Notes under the pieces: generated by a model
What the model saw: only the letters and a program-made list of their open reading frames with translations
What the model was told of the DNA's origin: nothing
Database searches by the model: none
In this document: positions 41,147-51,500 of the stretch, one piece after another
How positions within the stretch are numbered: position 1 is the first letter of the stretch
How the letters are laid out: each line of letters opens with the position of its first letter
Position numbers and translations under genes: made by a program
From: Oscillospiraceae bacterium
Lineage (GTDB): Bacteria; Bacillota; Clostridia; Oscillospirales; Oscillospiraceae
DNA length: 64,000 bases
Assembly (NCBI GenBank): GCA_022846075.1
Contig: AP025582.1
Span: forward strand, 1,736,001 to 1,800,000
Reading direction: 5' to 3'

Positions 41147-41989
41147 TCACACCAAATTTTGGTGCTTCCGCGCCGCCAAGAGGGTATTTTTCATCAGCAT
41201 TGCCCGGGTCATAGGACCCACGCCGCCGGGCACGGGGGTCAGATAGGCAGCCCGCTCCGCCACGGCCTCAAAATCCACGTCGCCGCAAAGCTTCCCCGCC
41301 TCGTTCCGGTTCATCGCCACGTCGACCACCACCGCGCCGGGCTTCACCATATCCGCGGTAATCAGGCCACGGCGGCCCACCGCGCTGACAAGGATATCCG
41401 CCTGACGGCAAACCGCCCCCAGGTCAGGCGTTTTGGAGTGGCAGACCGTCACGGTGGCGTCCCGGCGCAGGAGGAGCAGACTCATAGGCTTCCCAACAAT
41501 ATTGGACCGGCCCACAACCACGGCATGCCTGCCCGCCGGATTGATGTGATATTCGTCCAGCAGCTCCATCACGCCGGCCGGCGTGCAGGGCTGAAAGCCC
41601 GGGCGGCCAATAAGAAGATTGCCCGCGCTTACGGGATGAAACCCATCTACATCCTTGTCCGGCGCGATTTTTTCCAATACCGCCTCTTCGTCCAAATGCT
41701 TGGGCAGGGGCAGCTGAACCAAGATGCCGTCGATATCAGGCCGCTGGTTTAAGGTCTCCACCAGCTCCAGAAGGGTTTCTTGGGTGGTATTCTCCAGCAG
41801 AGCGTATTCCTCACTGTAAATGCTGCAAGCTTCACAGTCCTTGCGCTTACTGGTAACATACACTCTGGATGCCGGGTCATTCCCCACCAGGACCACCGCC
41901 AGGCCGGGCTTCCGGGGCAGCTTAGCCGCCTCGGCTTTTACCTCTTCTTTTACTTTCGCCGCCAAGGCTTTTCCGTCAAGCAGGGTCAT
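41147..41989 (-). CDS. folD: Methylenetetrahydrofolate dehydrogenase / cyclohydrolase
   Basis: FolD, 280 residues, converts 5,10-methylene-THF to 10-formyl-THF. Motifs: the catalytic Lys region [46 protein letters not shown], and the NADP site [18 protein letters not shown] with VTVCHSKT. Its first 14 bases overlap the end of lgt, so it is translated with that gene. It is the last gene of the M16-M16-lgt-folD operon. Confidence 0.97.
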   Translation of the reverse strand: MTLLDGKALAAKVKEEVKAEAAKLPRKPGLAVVLVGNDPASRVYVTSKRKDCEACSIYSEEYALLENTTQETLLELVETLNQRPDIDGILVQLPLPKHLDEEAVLEKIAPDKDVDGFHPVSAGNLLIGRPGFQPCTPAGVMELLDEYHINPAGRHAVVVGRSNIVGKPMSLLLLRRDATVTVCHSKTPDLGAVCRQADILVSAVGRRGLITADMVKPGAVVVDVAMNRNEAGKLCGDVDFEAVAERAAYLTPVPGGVGPMTRAMLMKNTLLAARKHQNLV

Positions 41990-42941
41990 CCGTATCCTCC
42001 TCCTTCTCCTCCGGTTCTTCCTGGGTCAGATCTTCCGGCTCGCCCATAATAGCTGAACCTTCCTCGGCTCCAGTTGCCGCCGCTTTTCGGGCCTTGACCT
42101 GGTTCACCCACAGCTCCTTGGGGTCATGCTTCCGCCTCAGCTGGACGATCATAACGGCCAGGGCCAGGACAAAAGAAATCAAGGCCAAAATCTGGGAGAC
42201 CCGCAGGCCGGTGGAGAAGAAATACAGGCTGTCCGTCCGCAGCCCCTCGATCCAGGCCCGTCCCAGGCCGTACCAGGCGATGTAGCCCAGGAAGATCTGA
42301 CCGTCAAACTTCCGGTGCTTGGCCACTACCAGGGCCAGCAGGAGGAACCCAACCAGGTTCCAGAGGGACTCGTAAAGGAAGGTGGGGTGTACCTCCATGT
42401 ACTGGTAAACGCCGTTTACCGTATCATAGATCCCCATCCTCCAGGGAAGATCCGTGGGCGCGCCGTAGGCTTCCACATTGACGAAATTTCCCCAGCGCCC
42501 CACCAGCTGGCCGATCAGCATACCGAAGGAGCCCACGTCGGCAAAGGCCAGAAATGGGATCTTCTTGATCTTGCAGAATATCAGCAAAGTCAAAATCGCT
42601 ACGATGATGCCGCCGTATATGGCCAGCCCGCCGTCCCAGATCCGGAGCATCCGCAGAAAATCCAGGGAACCGTCCGGGTTTCGGTACAGGTCCAGATAGA
42701 AAATCACGTAGTAGAGACGGGCGCCGATGATACAAAGGGGTACGGCGAAAATGAGCAGATCGATGATGTCGTCCTGTTCGATGCCGTAGTCGGCCGCCTT
42801 CCGGCAGCAATAGTACACTGCCAGAAGGAAGCCGGCCGCGATGATGATTCCATACCAATGGATGGGCCAGTTGAAAATCCGAAAAGCGATCTCCTTTACG
42901 TTTACCGCAAATCCAAGACCTGGAAAAGATACCGTGCTCAT
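41976..42941 (-). CDS. lgt: Prolipoprotein diacylglyceryl transferase
   Basis: Lgt, 321 residues with about seven TM helices, transfers diacylglycerol to the lipobox Cys of exported lipoproteins (for example the TlpA-like lipoprotein at 52902). Signature: [24 protein letters not shown]. Other marks are [33 protein letters not shown] and [23 protein letters not shown]. The C-terminus has an acidic tail ([12 protein letters not shown]) beyond the core. The start overlaps the upstream M16 stop (ATGA). Confidence 0.97.
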   Translation of the reverse strand: MSTVSFPGLGFAVNVKEIAFRIFNWPIHWYGIIIAAGFLLAVYYCCRKAADYGIEQDDIIDLLIFAVPLCIIGARLYYVIFYLDLYRNPDGSLDFLRMLRIWDGGLAIYGGIIVAILTLLIFCKIKKIPFLAFADVGSFGMLIGQLVGRWGNFVNVEAYGAPTDLPWRMGIYDTVNGVYQYMEVHPTFLYESLWNLVGFLLLALVVAKHRKFDGQIFLGYIAWYGLGRAWIEGLRTDSLYFFSTGLRVSQILALISFVLALAVMIVQLRRKHDPKELWVNQVKARKAAATGAEEGSAIMGEPEDLTQEEPEEKEEDTDDPA

Positions 42942-44218
42942 TTGGCCCCTCCCTTCGGACGAATCACCGCCAAAGCAGTCCTCTCCTCCGAGGCCACACG
43001 GCGGATGCAGGCCTCCACGTCCGCCTTCTCCACGGTATCGAACACCTCTGGGAAGGACAAATACTCAAACCCCGCAAAGTGGGCCATGGCCTGATTGACG
43101 CAGATGTTCTCAAAGGAGTTGAGCCCACGGACCAAGCTGCCATAGGCCGCCTTTTTCAGCCGTTGGAACAATGCTTCGTCGATCCCCTCCCGGCCCAGCC
43201 GCGCCGCCTCCGCCATAACCGCGGCCCGCACAGCTTCCGGGTCCCTGCTCTCCCCGCCGGCGCAAAGGAAGGCAGCACCGGGATAAGCCTCACAGCCGTA
43301 GGAAAAGCCCTCGTTCACAAGTCCCTCATTGTAGAGCCTCGCGTAGAGCGGGCTGGAAGTGCCCAGCAGGGCCTCGCAGGCCAGGTTGCCGGTCAGCTCC
43401 CACCGAAGCCACGCCTCGCCTTTGGCCGGCGGAATGTCTTTGAATCCCAGCTGGAAAATGGGAGTGGAGACGGCCATCTCCTTTTCCCAGCGGCCCTGGG
43501 CCGCCTGAACCTTCTCTTCAGGCCCATAGTCCCGGGCCACCGGCTCATGTCCCCGGGTGAGCAGGACCTCTTCCGCAATTTGTACCACCCGCTCCGGATC
43601 CACATCACCAGCCACGCAGAGAACCATATTACCCGGGTCATAAAACGCCTTGTGACAGAGGTTCAAAGTGTCCGCCGTGATGTGGGAGATGGACTCCACC
43701 GTCCCGGCGATGTTCACCTTAATGGGGCTGTTTACGTACAAGCCCTCCAGCATCCCGTAGAACACCTGGGTGTCCGGCTCGTCGTCTCCCATCCGGATCT
43801 CCTGCCCGATGATCCCCTGCTCCTTGTCCACGCTCTCCTGGGTATAGTAGGGAATGGAGACAAAAGAGAGGAGAATCTTCAGGTTTTCCTCAAACTGCTC
43901 CGTGCTCTCAAAATAATACCCCGTCAGGGCCGTAGAGGTGAAGGCGTTGGGAGAGGCCCCGTTGGCCGCCAAGTCCTGGAGGGCGTTTCCGTCCTGCGTG
44001 TCAAAGGTCTTGTGCTCCAGAAAGTGGGCCACGCCAGCGGGGGTGTCCACCCACCTGCCGTCCATTTGGAAGCGCATATCCATACCGCCGTAATTGGTGG
44101 CGAAGAAAGCATAACTCTTTTGAAAGCCCGGTTTCCGATCCACATAGACGGCAAGCCCGTTGGCCAGCACCGTATAAAAAAGGGTCTCCCCTACTCTGGC
44201 ATACTTTTTTTCCTCCAT
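42938..44218 (-). CDS. M16 family peptidase, YfmH-like (active-type)
   Basis: A 426-residue M16 (insulinase-like) peptidase. The zinc motif HFLEH occurs in TPAGVAHFLEHKTFDTQDGNAL with a downstream Glu, so this copy can be catalytic. It has the family segment YYTQESVDKEQGIIGQEIRM and the second M16 half (MVLCVAGDVDPERVVQIAEEVL ... AFLCAGGESRDPEAVRAAV). It pairs with the upstream copy of the same length, which lacks HxxEH. Such pairs (YfmF/YfmH) occur in Firmicutes; in Bacillus they are linked to EF-P modification. GGAGGGG precedes the ATG. Confidence 0.88.
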   Translation of the reverse strand: MEEKKYARVGETLFYTVLANGLAVYVDRKPGFQKSYAFFATNYGGMDMRFQMDGRWVDTPAGVAHFLEHKTFDTQDGNALQDLAANGASPNAFTSTALTGYYFESTEQFEENLKILLSFVSIPYYTQESVDKEQGIIGQEIRMGDDEPDTQVFYGMLEGLYVNSPIKVNIAGTVESISHITADTLNLCHKAFYDPGNMVLCVAGDVDPERVVQIAEEVLLTRGHEPVARDYGPEEKVQAAQGRWEKEMAVSTPIFQLGFKDIPPAKGEAWLRWELTGNLACEALLGTSSPLYARLYNEGLVNEGFSYGCEAYPGAAFLCAGGESRDPEAVRAAVMAEAARLGREGIDEALFQRLKKAAYGSLVRGLNSFENICVNQAMAHFAGFEYLSFPEVFDTVEKADVEACIRRVASEERTALAVIRPKGGAK

Positions 44219-44220
44219 GC

Positions 44221-45501
44221 TCACCCCTCCGTTCCCTTGAGAAAATAGACCGTATCCAGGCTCAGGGCCTTGGCTGCGGCCACCGCCTGCTGGGTCGTGA
44301 CCTGCTCCAGCCGTTGGGCCAGCTCCTCCGGCCCTTCCGCGAGGCCGTAGATGGCCTGCCCAAGCCAATAATCCTCCTGCCTGCCCTGGCTGTCCAGGAC
44401 CGTACGCAGGGAACTGACGGTGTAGCGCCGGGCGCCCTCCACCTCCCAAGGCTCAAAATCCCCGTTCCGGCAAGCCTCCAGCTGGGCCAGGATCTCATCT
44501 TCCGCTTTCTTCACATTGGCAAATTCCACGCCGGAGGAGACCACCATGACCCCCTTGTACTTGTGGACCATGGAACTGGCGTAATAGCACAGGGACAGTT
44601 TTTCCCGCACATTGAGGAACAGCTTGGACGTGGTGGTACCGCCGAACAGGGCGTTACACAGCATCAGCGCCGGATATTCCGGTGAGGCGGCAGTGATCCC
44701 GCCGGTGCGGAACCCCATGGTCAGCTTGCCCTGGGCCACGTCCATGGTCTCTTCTACCCTTCTGGGTGTCTGGGCGGCAGACACGATGGAGCAGGAGGGC
44801 TCCTGATACCCACCCTCACGGGGCAGTCCGGCCAGAGCCTTCTGAAAAATAAAGCAGACCCGGTCCGGTTCCGCGGAGCCGCAGTAATAGAGCTCGATCC
44901 GGGCTTGGCCCAGCAGCTCCTGATAGCGCTCCCATAGCCCCTGCGGGGTGAGTGACTCCACATCGCTCTCCCGGCCCAGCCGGTTCACGCCGTAAGGCTC
45001 ACCGGCGCACATCTCCTCCACCACCCGGTTGGAGGCATAGCTGCGCTTATCGTTGATCTCCCCCCGGATCCGGTCGATCAGGTTGGCCTTCTCCTGGCGG
45101 GTATACTCCGTACTGAAGGCCCCCCCGTCGGTGCAGGGACGCAGCAGCAGCTCACCCATCAACTCCGCCGCCTCGTCCAGAATGCCGCCGCCGTCCAGTG
45201 TATAGGCGTCGTCCAAAAAGCTGCCCACGAACCCCAGGCATTGGACCTCCCCCTTCTTGCGGACCATAGGCTCAATGGAACCTCCGTACAGCTGATCCAG
45301 AGCGGCGGAGATGGACTGCATGTCCGGATGTGCCTCACTTCCCCGCCGCAGGAGGTAGGGGATCAAAGCATTGGCCGCGGCGTTTTCCGCTGAGAGTGGA
45401 GCCAATAAAGTCATTGATAAAACGGAAGATTTAAACTTCTTTGTGTGGACCGCCGTCAAAAAGACGCCGGGTAAAAGTTGATTCCTGGTGACAGTACGCA
45501 T
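44221..45501 (-). CDS. M16 family peptidase, YfmF-like (no zinc motif)
   Basis: A 426-residue M16 homolog started at ATG 45501 (AAGGAAGG upstream). It keeps the fold segments ALIPYLLRRGSEAHPDMQSISAALDQLYGG and LMLCNALFGGTTTSKLFLNVREKLSLCYYASS, with an R/Y pair that binds substrate in M16 partners. The HxxEH zinc site is absent: the place reads LRRGSEAHPD. It is therefore probably the non-catalytic half of a two-subunit protease. It is first gene of a four-gene operon with 2-base, -4 and -14 spacings. Confidence 0.87.
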   Translation of the reverse strand: MRTVTRNQLLPGVFLTAVHTKKFKSSVLSMTLLAPLSAENAAANALIPYLLRRGSEAHPDMQSISAALDQLYGGSIEPMVRKKGEVQCLGFVGSFLDDAYTLDGGGILDEAAELMGELLLRPCTDGGAFSTEYTRQEKANLIDRIRGEINDKRSYASNRVVEEMCAGEPYGVNRLGRESDVESLTPQGLWERYQELLGQARIELYYCGSAEPDRVCFIFQKALAGLPREGGYQEPSCSIVSAAQTPRRVEETMDVAQGKLTMGFRTGGITAASPEYPALMLCNALFGGTTTSKLFLNVREKLSLCYYASSMVHKYKGVMVVSSGVEFANVKKAEDEILAQLEACRNGDFEPWEVEGARRYTVSSLRTVLDSQGRQEDYWLGQAIYGLAEGPEELAQRLEQVTTQQAVAAAKALSLDTVYFLKGTEG

Positions 45502-45535
45502 GGAGCCACCTTCCTTTCTGTGTGAGTCAGAGGCT

Positions 45536-45564
45536 ATTATACAACGTTTTCCCTTGTTTGACAT
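45536..45564 (-). promoter_or_regulatory. Promoter of the M16-M16-lgt-folD operon
   Basis: ATGTCA (45559-45564, read on minus), 17 bases, perfect TATAAT (45536-45541), between the ndvB-like gene stop and the first M16 gene. Confidence 0.65.
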
Positions 45565-45598
45565 CCTTTCAGGCAGAAAAAAATGGACTTTTTTCCCT

Positions 45599-48500
45599 TC
45601 ATTTCTCAAAAGCAATGATAACCTCGGCAATATGCTCTCCCCTCAGGTCAAACAGGGGAACGTCTGTGACTCTTTTTCCATCCAGGAAAAAGCCTTCCCG
45701 CTTCCCCCTTTTCACTTCAATAAGAAGATTTCCATATTCCAGCTCCCAGCGAGCGGTATAGCCCTCCCAACCACTTGGAAGGTTCGGGGAAATCGTAAGG
45801 CGTTTCTCCTTTATGGTAATTCCAAGCAAGCCGGTCACAGCCGCTTGGAAATACCATCCCGCCGCGCCGGTGTACCAGCTCCAGCCGCCCCGCCCAAGAT
45901 GGGCCGGATTGGTGTAGACGTCAGCGGCCAGGACATAGGGTTCGGCCCGGTAAACCCTTGTGGGGTGGGCGGCAGGCAAAAGAGCGTGGAGGATTTCATA
46001 CCCATCCTCCGCCATACCCACCTCAAAACAAGCCAGTGCGAGCCAGACAGCGGCATGGGTATACTGTCCGCCGTTTTCCCGAACACCGGGCACATAGCCC
46101 CGGATATAACCGGGATCAGCTGTTCCCCGGTCGAAGGGTGGGGTAAACAGCTTGACAACCCCGGCTTTTCGGTCGAAGAGCCGCTCTATGGCGGCTTGGA
46201 CCGCCGCCTTCCCGCGGCCCTGATCTGTGTCTTTGGTCAGTGCCGCCCAACTCTGGGCAATAGAATCGATCTGACACTCCTCTGAAGTATGGCCACCCAA
46301 AGGAGCACCGCTGTCATACCAGCCCCGAAGATACCAGTCACCGTCCCAGGCCCCCTCCGCAGCTTCACGGAGCATTTTTTCCCAAGTCCGGCAAAGTTCC
46401 ACCGCCTCCCGGTCACGCTGATGGTCCGCAATTTCCGCAAAGTTTTGGAGTGTAACGACTGTAAACCAAGTGAGCCATACACTTTCTCCCTTGCCTTCCT
46501 GCCCCACCCGGTTCATCCCGTCGTTCCAATCTCCAGCCCCCATTTTCATCAGGCCGTGTTCTCCGACGCCGCGTCCAAGCGCCTGGTGGATCGCCCGCAG
46601 GGCGTGGGCATACACTGTTTCCTTTTCTTCCGATGTCTCCGGCACAAAATAGCGTTCCTGCTCCTCCTTTTTCAGCGATTCACCCGACAAGTAGTTTACC
46701 TGTTCAGACAGTATATCCCAATCGCCGCAGGTCTGGATATAGCGGGTAAGGACATAGGGCAGCCACAGGAGATCGTCGGAGATACGGGTGCGGACGCCCC
46801 TATTCCTTTCTTCTCCCACCTCATGCCACCAATGCTGGACATCCCCCTCCCGGAATTGGTGGGCACAGCAGCGCAGCAGTTGTTCCCGGCACCATACCGG
46901 ATCTGTCTGCAAAAGCGCCAGCGTGTCTTGAAGCTGGTCCCGAAAACCATATGCCCCGCCGTTTTGATAGTGGGATGTGCGGGCTAAGAGCCGGCAGGCG
47001 ATCACTTGATAGAGGCACCATCCGTTCAAATAGTGACCCAGGTCCCGGTCCGGTGTCTCGAAGCGAATGGGACAGACCTGTTTTCTCCACTTCCGAACCG
47101 TGCTCTGAAAAGGGATTTCCCACTCCGACGGGTCGATCCGAAGGGTTCCCTCTTTGCCGGTTGAAAGCAAAAGGGTCTGCGCAAAGCTGTAAAGGGTATC
47201 TTCTTTCCCCTTTACCACATGCCGCAGCTCTCCCGCTTTTTTCCCAGGCAGTTCGATCCGTAGAAGCCGCCGGTCCTCTTCCCAGGGCACCAGCGCCGTG
47301 ACCACTACCGTCCCGCCCAGCCATTCCTTTTCCCAGCGGATCCATCCAAACCCATAGGTCACTTTGACCGGCAGTCCGTCTCCATCCGCGAAAAGGCTGC
47401 GGCACTCTCCGTCCCATTGAAGCAGGAACCACTCCGGGCCTCCTATGGCCAGCGGGTCGTTGTTCCAGGGGGTAATGGGGGTTTCCCGGGCATTTCCCGC
47501 CCACAAGTGACCGCAACCCGTCTCATCCGTGATCCATCCAAAGCGGGGGTTATCCAGGATATGGCTCCATCCCAGCGGCGGCAGATCGCCATCCAGGTGT
47601 AAGGTAAATTCACTATCCCCACTCCACTCCCACTTGGGTTCGCTTATCCTCAGCCGACAGGGCAGCTCAGATGGCTGGATGGGTGGAGAGATGATCTGCT
47701 CCTCCCATCGTCTATCCCCATCCAAAACCACTGCTGCCCAGGCCCGCAGCGGCTCGGCGGCCTCTTGTACCAGGCAGTCAACCAGATGGATCCCACCCTT
47801 CCGTCCAATCTGGTTATCCAGCCCCAGAGCTTTCACCGCTTCCAAGACCCCGTTTCTCTGGGGGCGGCGATAGTCTCCGCCGTCCTCCAAGAGATAGACC
47901 AGGTCGAAGGAAAAGCCCAGGCGGCTCAAAAGGGCATACGCTTTCAGCGGGAAAGACGCCAGCTCTTTTCCCTCAGGCTGGGCATCTGCCAACACCAGAG
48001 GGACGTCTCCTGATATTCCAAAGGGCCACAGCGCCGACTGGGGCACTGTATTTTTCTCATTCCGGCCGGGAAACGCCACAGCCGAAAGCAGTTCCATGGC
48101 CCGTTTTCCCTCTTGGCCGGTCATTTGAAGCGTCCGAAGCAGGCCATCCATCCGGCCGGTGGTCTGCTCCGGCGATGAAAGCACTTCCCGTCCCGTCCGC
48201 TCCGCCCGCACCGGGGTATCTTCAAAGCCAAGGGCCAGTCTCAATCGGTACTTTCCGCCCCCCTCCGTAGGAAAGCGCGCCAGCAGGCACGGGTCCAGCA
48301 CCGCTCCTGCCGTGAGACCGGGCGGGTTTTCCATGGCCTGTTCCAGCCGCCGCAGCCCGCCCCGGCCCAAAGCCTCTTCCCGGCTGGTGTCCCAGCCGGA
48401 GGCTTCCCTGTCCCAGAGCACCGCCAAGGTGACCCGCCGGTCCCCCTGCCGGGGCCGCCGGGTAAATCTGACACCATGGTCCAGGGCGGCGCTCTCCACA

Positions 48501-51500
48501 GACAGCTTGGAATAGGCCGGATGGGCCAGATAGTCGGCGGGCTTGGCCAAGACCGGCTCCAGATAGCAGACGAGCTCCCCGTCGTGGACTCCCTCCAGTT
48601 CTATGGACCACAGCGCACCCCGCTCCCCCCTGGGAAGGGACAGACGGATCCGGCCGGAAAAATGGGGATAATCGGCCCGCCAGACCGCCCCGCCGCCGTC
48701 AAAGGCCCAGGAGAAGGGGCCTTCCCCCAGGCAGGGGGCGGCAGTAAGGGACCAGAGCTTCCCCGCCCCGTCCCGATAGAAGAAGGATAGGCCCGCCGGG
48801 GCATATCGCTCCCGCTGGAGCGTCAGGATCGGGGCCTCCCCCTTGCCGTCGGACAGGCTCACCGAACCAAAATCAGAACACAGCGCGGTTATAAGTCCAT
48901 TGGAGAGCAGGTGGCAGGCGGGCCGGGCCAGGTCGTAGTTTTCCCCCTTTCGGAGGAATTGACTTGGGGCCGTGGGCCGGGGCCGCTCCATGCCGGGCTG
49001 ATGGCCCGTTTTCATGATGGGCGCGCCCACCGGCACCTTTTCCTGCAGCAGCTCCCGGAAGGCCCCCATGGAACAGTCCCGCATAAACCGCTCCTGCATC
49101 TGCCCACTGGTCAGGACATTGTCGATAGCCAGCAGGCTCATGCCCAGGTGGTGGGACATGAAGGACCGCACCGGCGCCCACTTCTCCCCCTCATGGAGCC
49201 GCCCCGGCGTGTAGTCCGCCGCCTCGTAAAGGCCGTAGGTCCCTTCCAGGCCCAGGTCCCGGAGACGGCGCAGATTCCGCCCCGCGCTTCCCGGGGCCAG
49301 AAGCAGCGCCAGAAAGGAGGCGTAGGGCGCGACCACCAGCTCCTGGTCCAGCCCCCGTTTCAGCCCGAGGGCCTGCACGCCGTGGGCTTTGTATTGATAA
49401 GCCATCCCGGGGTCGAAGGCGTAAAAGCCGGATTCGGAGATCCCCCAGGGTGTTCCGGTCCGGGCTCCCCGCCGCTTCTGGGCGTAGACGCAGAAGGCCA
49501 GGGATTCATACATCAGGCTGTTGTCCTCACAGGGCAGGAGCAGGTTGGGCATAAAGTACTCAAACATCGTCCCCGTCCAGGACGCCATGCCGCAGTAATC
49601 GTTGTCCCCCACCAGCATACGGCCCAGCCGCCGCCAGTGGCGGGGCTCCACCTCTCCCAGCGCCACCGCCAGATAGCTGGACAGCCTGGCCTCGCTGGCC
49701 ATCAGGTCATACCAGCCCTGGGTAAACTCCTCCTTTTCCACATCGTAGCCGATGGTAAAGAGCTTACGCTCCTTATCGTAGAGAGGACTCAGGTCCATGG
49801 CGCCGGACAGGGCCTCCGCCCGGCGGGCCAGCCGATCCTCTCCCCACTCGTAGAGGGCCTCCCGAAGGGCGATGAGACACCCCCGGAGGTTTCCGCTGTC
49901 CACTGTGGAGACATACCTCAGCCACAGGGGAGATGCCTCCGAGGTGTCGTACCAGTTATAGAGATGGCCCCTCCACTTGGGCAGAGCCTCCACCGTATCC
50001 AGCATATGGCCGATCAGCTCCACCGCGTGGCGGCGGCTGGCCAGCTCCAGGTCCGCCGCCGCCACACAGCTCAAAAGCGCCATGCCGATATTGGTGGGGG
50101 ACGTCCGCCGGGCCGGGCCCAGCCACGGTTTTTCCTGCACGTTGTCCGGCGGGAGCCAGTGGTCCTCCGGCCGGAGCCAGTCCTCAAAGTACCCCCAGAT
50201 CAGGGCCGCCTGATGGAGGAGAAAAGGCTTGTCCTCCTCGATGGCGCCCCTCCGTTTTCCAACGGGCCGGGACAGGGCCCAGGCAAATGCAGGGGAAAAC
50301 GCCCACACCAGTCCGGCGGCCGCTCCGGCCGGGAATTGGGCAAAGGCCATGGCGAATGCCCCCACCGCCACGGCGGGCCATTGGGCCCGGAAATTGGACC
50401 ATATCCCGCCTTTTCCGCCCTCCGTGGCCGCCGCAGTCACCCATTCCAGCATTTTTTTGTGGCTGATATAGCTCCTCCACAGCGCAGTGACCGCCGCCGA
50501 GGCGCAGACCCAGGCCTGATAGGGCAAAAATAGGAGCTGCACCAGCGTTTGCAGGATCATCCCACCAAATCCGGCGATGATGGTAGAGTGATAACGCCTT
50601 CTCAGCCCCACGCCGCCACGAAACGCCAAATCCGCCCCCGTAAGCAGAAGGTTGGACCAGGCCGAGACGATGGCCAGAGCCGCCGCCGCACCAAAGGCCG
50701 GGGCCGATACACACATACCCAGCAAGAGCGCTACCAAAGCAAAGGCGGGCGACAGGCTCCGGCGGAGATTGTCAAATATCTTCCACTTGTCCATGGCGGT
50801 GATCGGGTTGGGCACCCGCTCGCCCCGCTCGTTCCGCACAAACCGCCCCAGCCAGGGCAGGAGCTGCCAATCTCCCCGCACCCAGCGGTGAAGGCGGGAA
50901 AAATAACTTGTGACCTTATAGGGATATCCGTCAGTAAGCTCCACGTCGCCCAGCAGTCCGGCGTGGAGATAGGCCCCCTCCAGAAGGTCGTGGGATAAGA
51001 CACGGTTCTCGGGAAAGCGGCCATCCAGGCATTGTGCAAAGGCCTCCACGTCAAAGATGCCTTTGCCCGTATAGCTCCCCCGGTCAAAGAGATCGTGATA
51101 GACGTCGCTGCAGGCTCCCCCATAGGGGTCCACGCCCCCCTGCCCGGCAAAGATCCGGGAGAACTGGGACTTGTTGGCGGCGTTCAGCTCCACACCCACT
51201 CTGGGCTGGAGGAGTCCGTATCCCCGGATCACCACCCGGCGCTTTGGATCCACCACCGGGCGGTTCAGCGGGTGGAGCATCGCCCCCACCAATTCCCGGG
51301 CCGTACCCACGTTGAGGCTGGTGTCGGAGTCCAGGGTAATGACGTAGCGGGTCCCCTCCAGCCCCTTGGCCTCTCCGACCCGCACCCGCAGGCCGGAGGG
51401 CCTGCCCCGGAGCAGACGGGTCAGCTCGATCAGGGCGCCCCGCTTCCGCTCCCACCCCACGTAGCGTTCATCCCGTTTTTGGAAGGTAGGGGAACGGAAA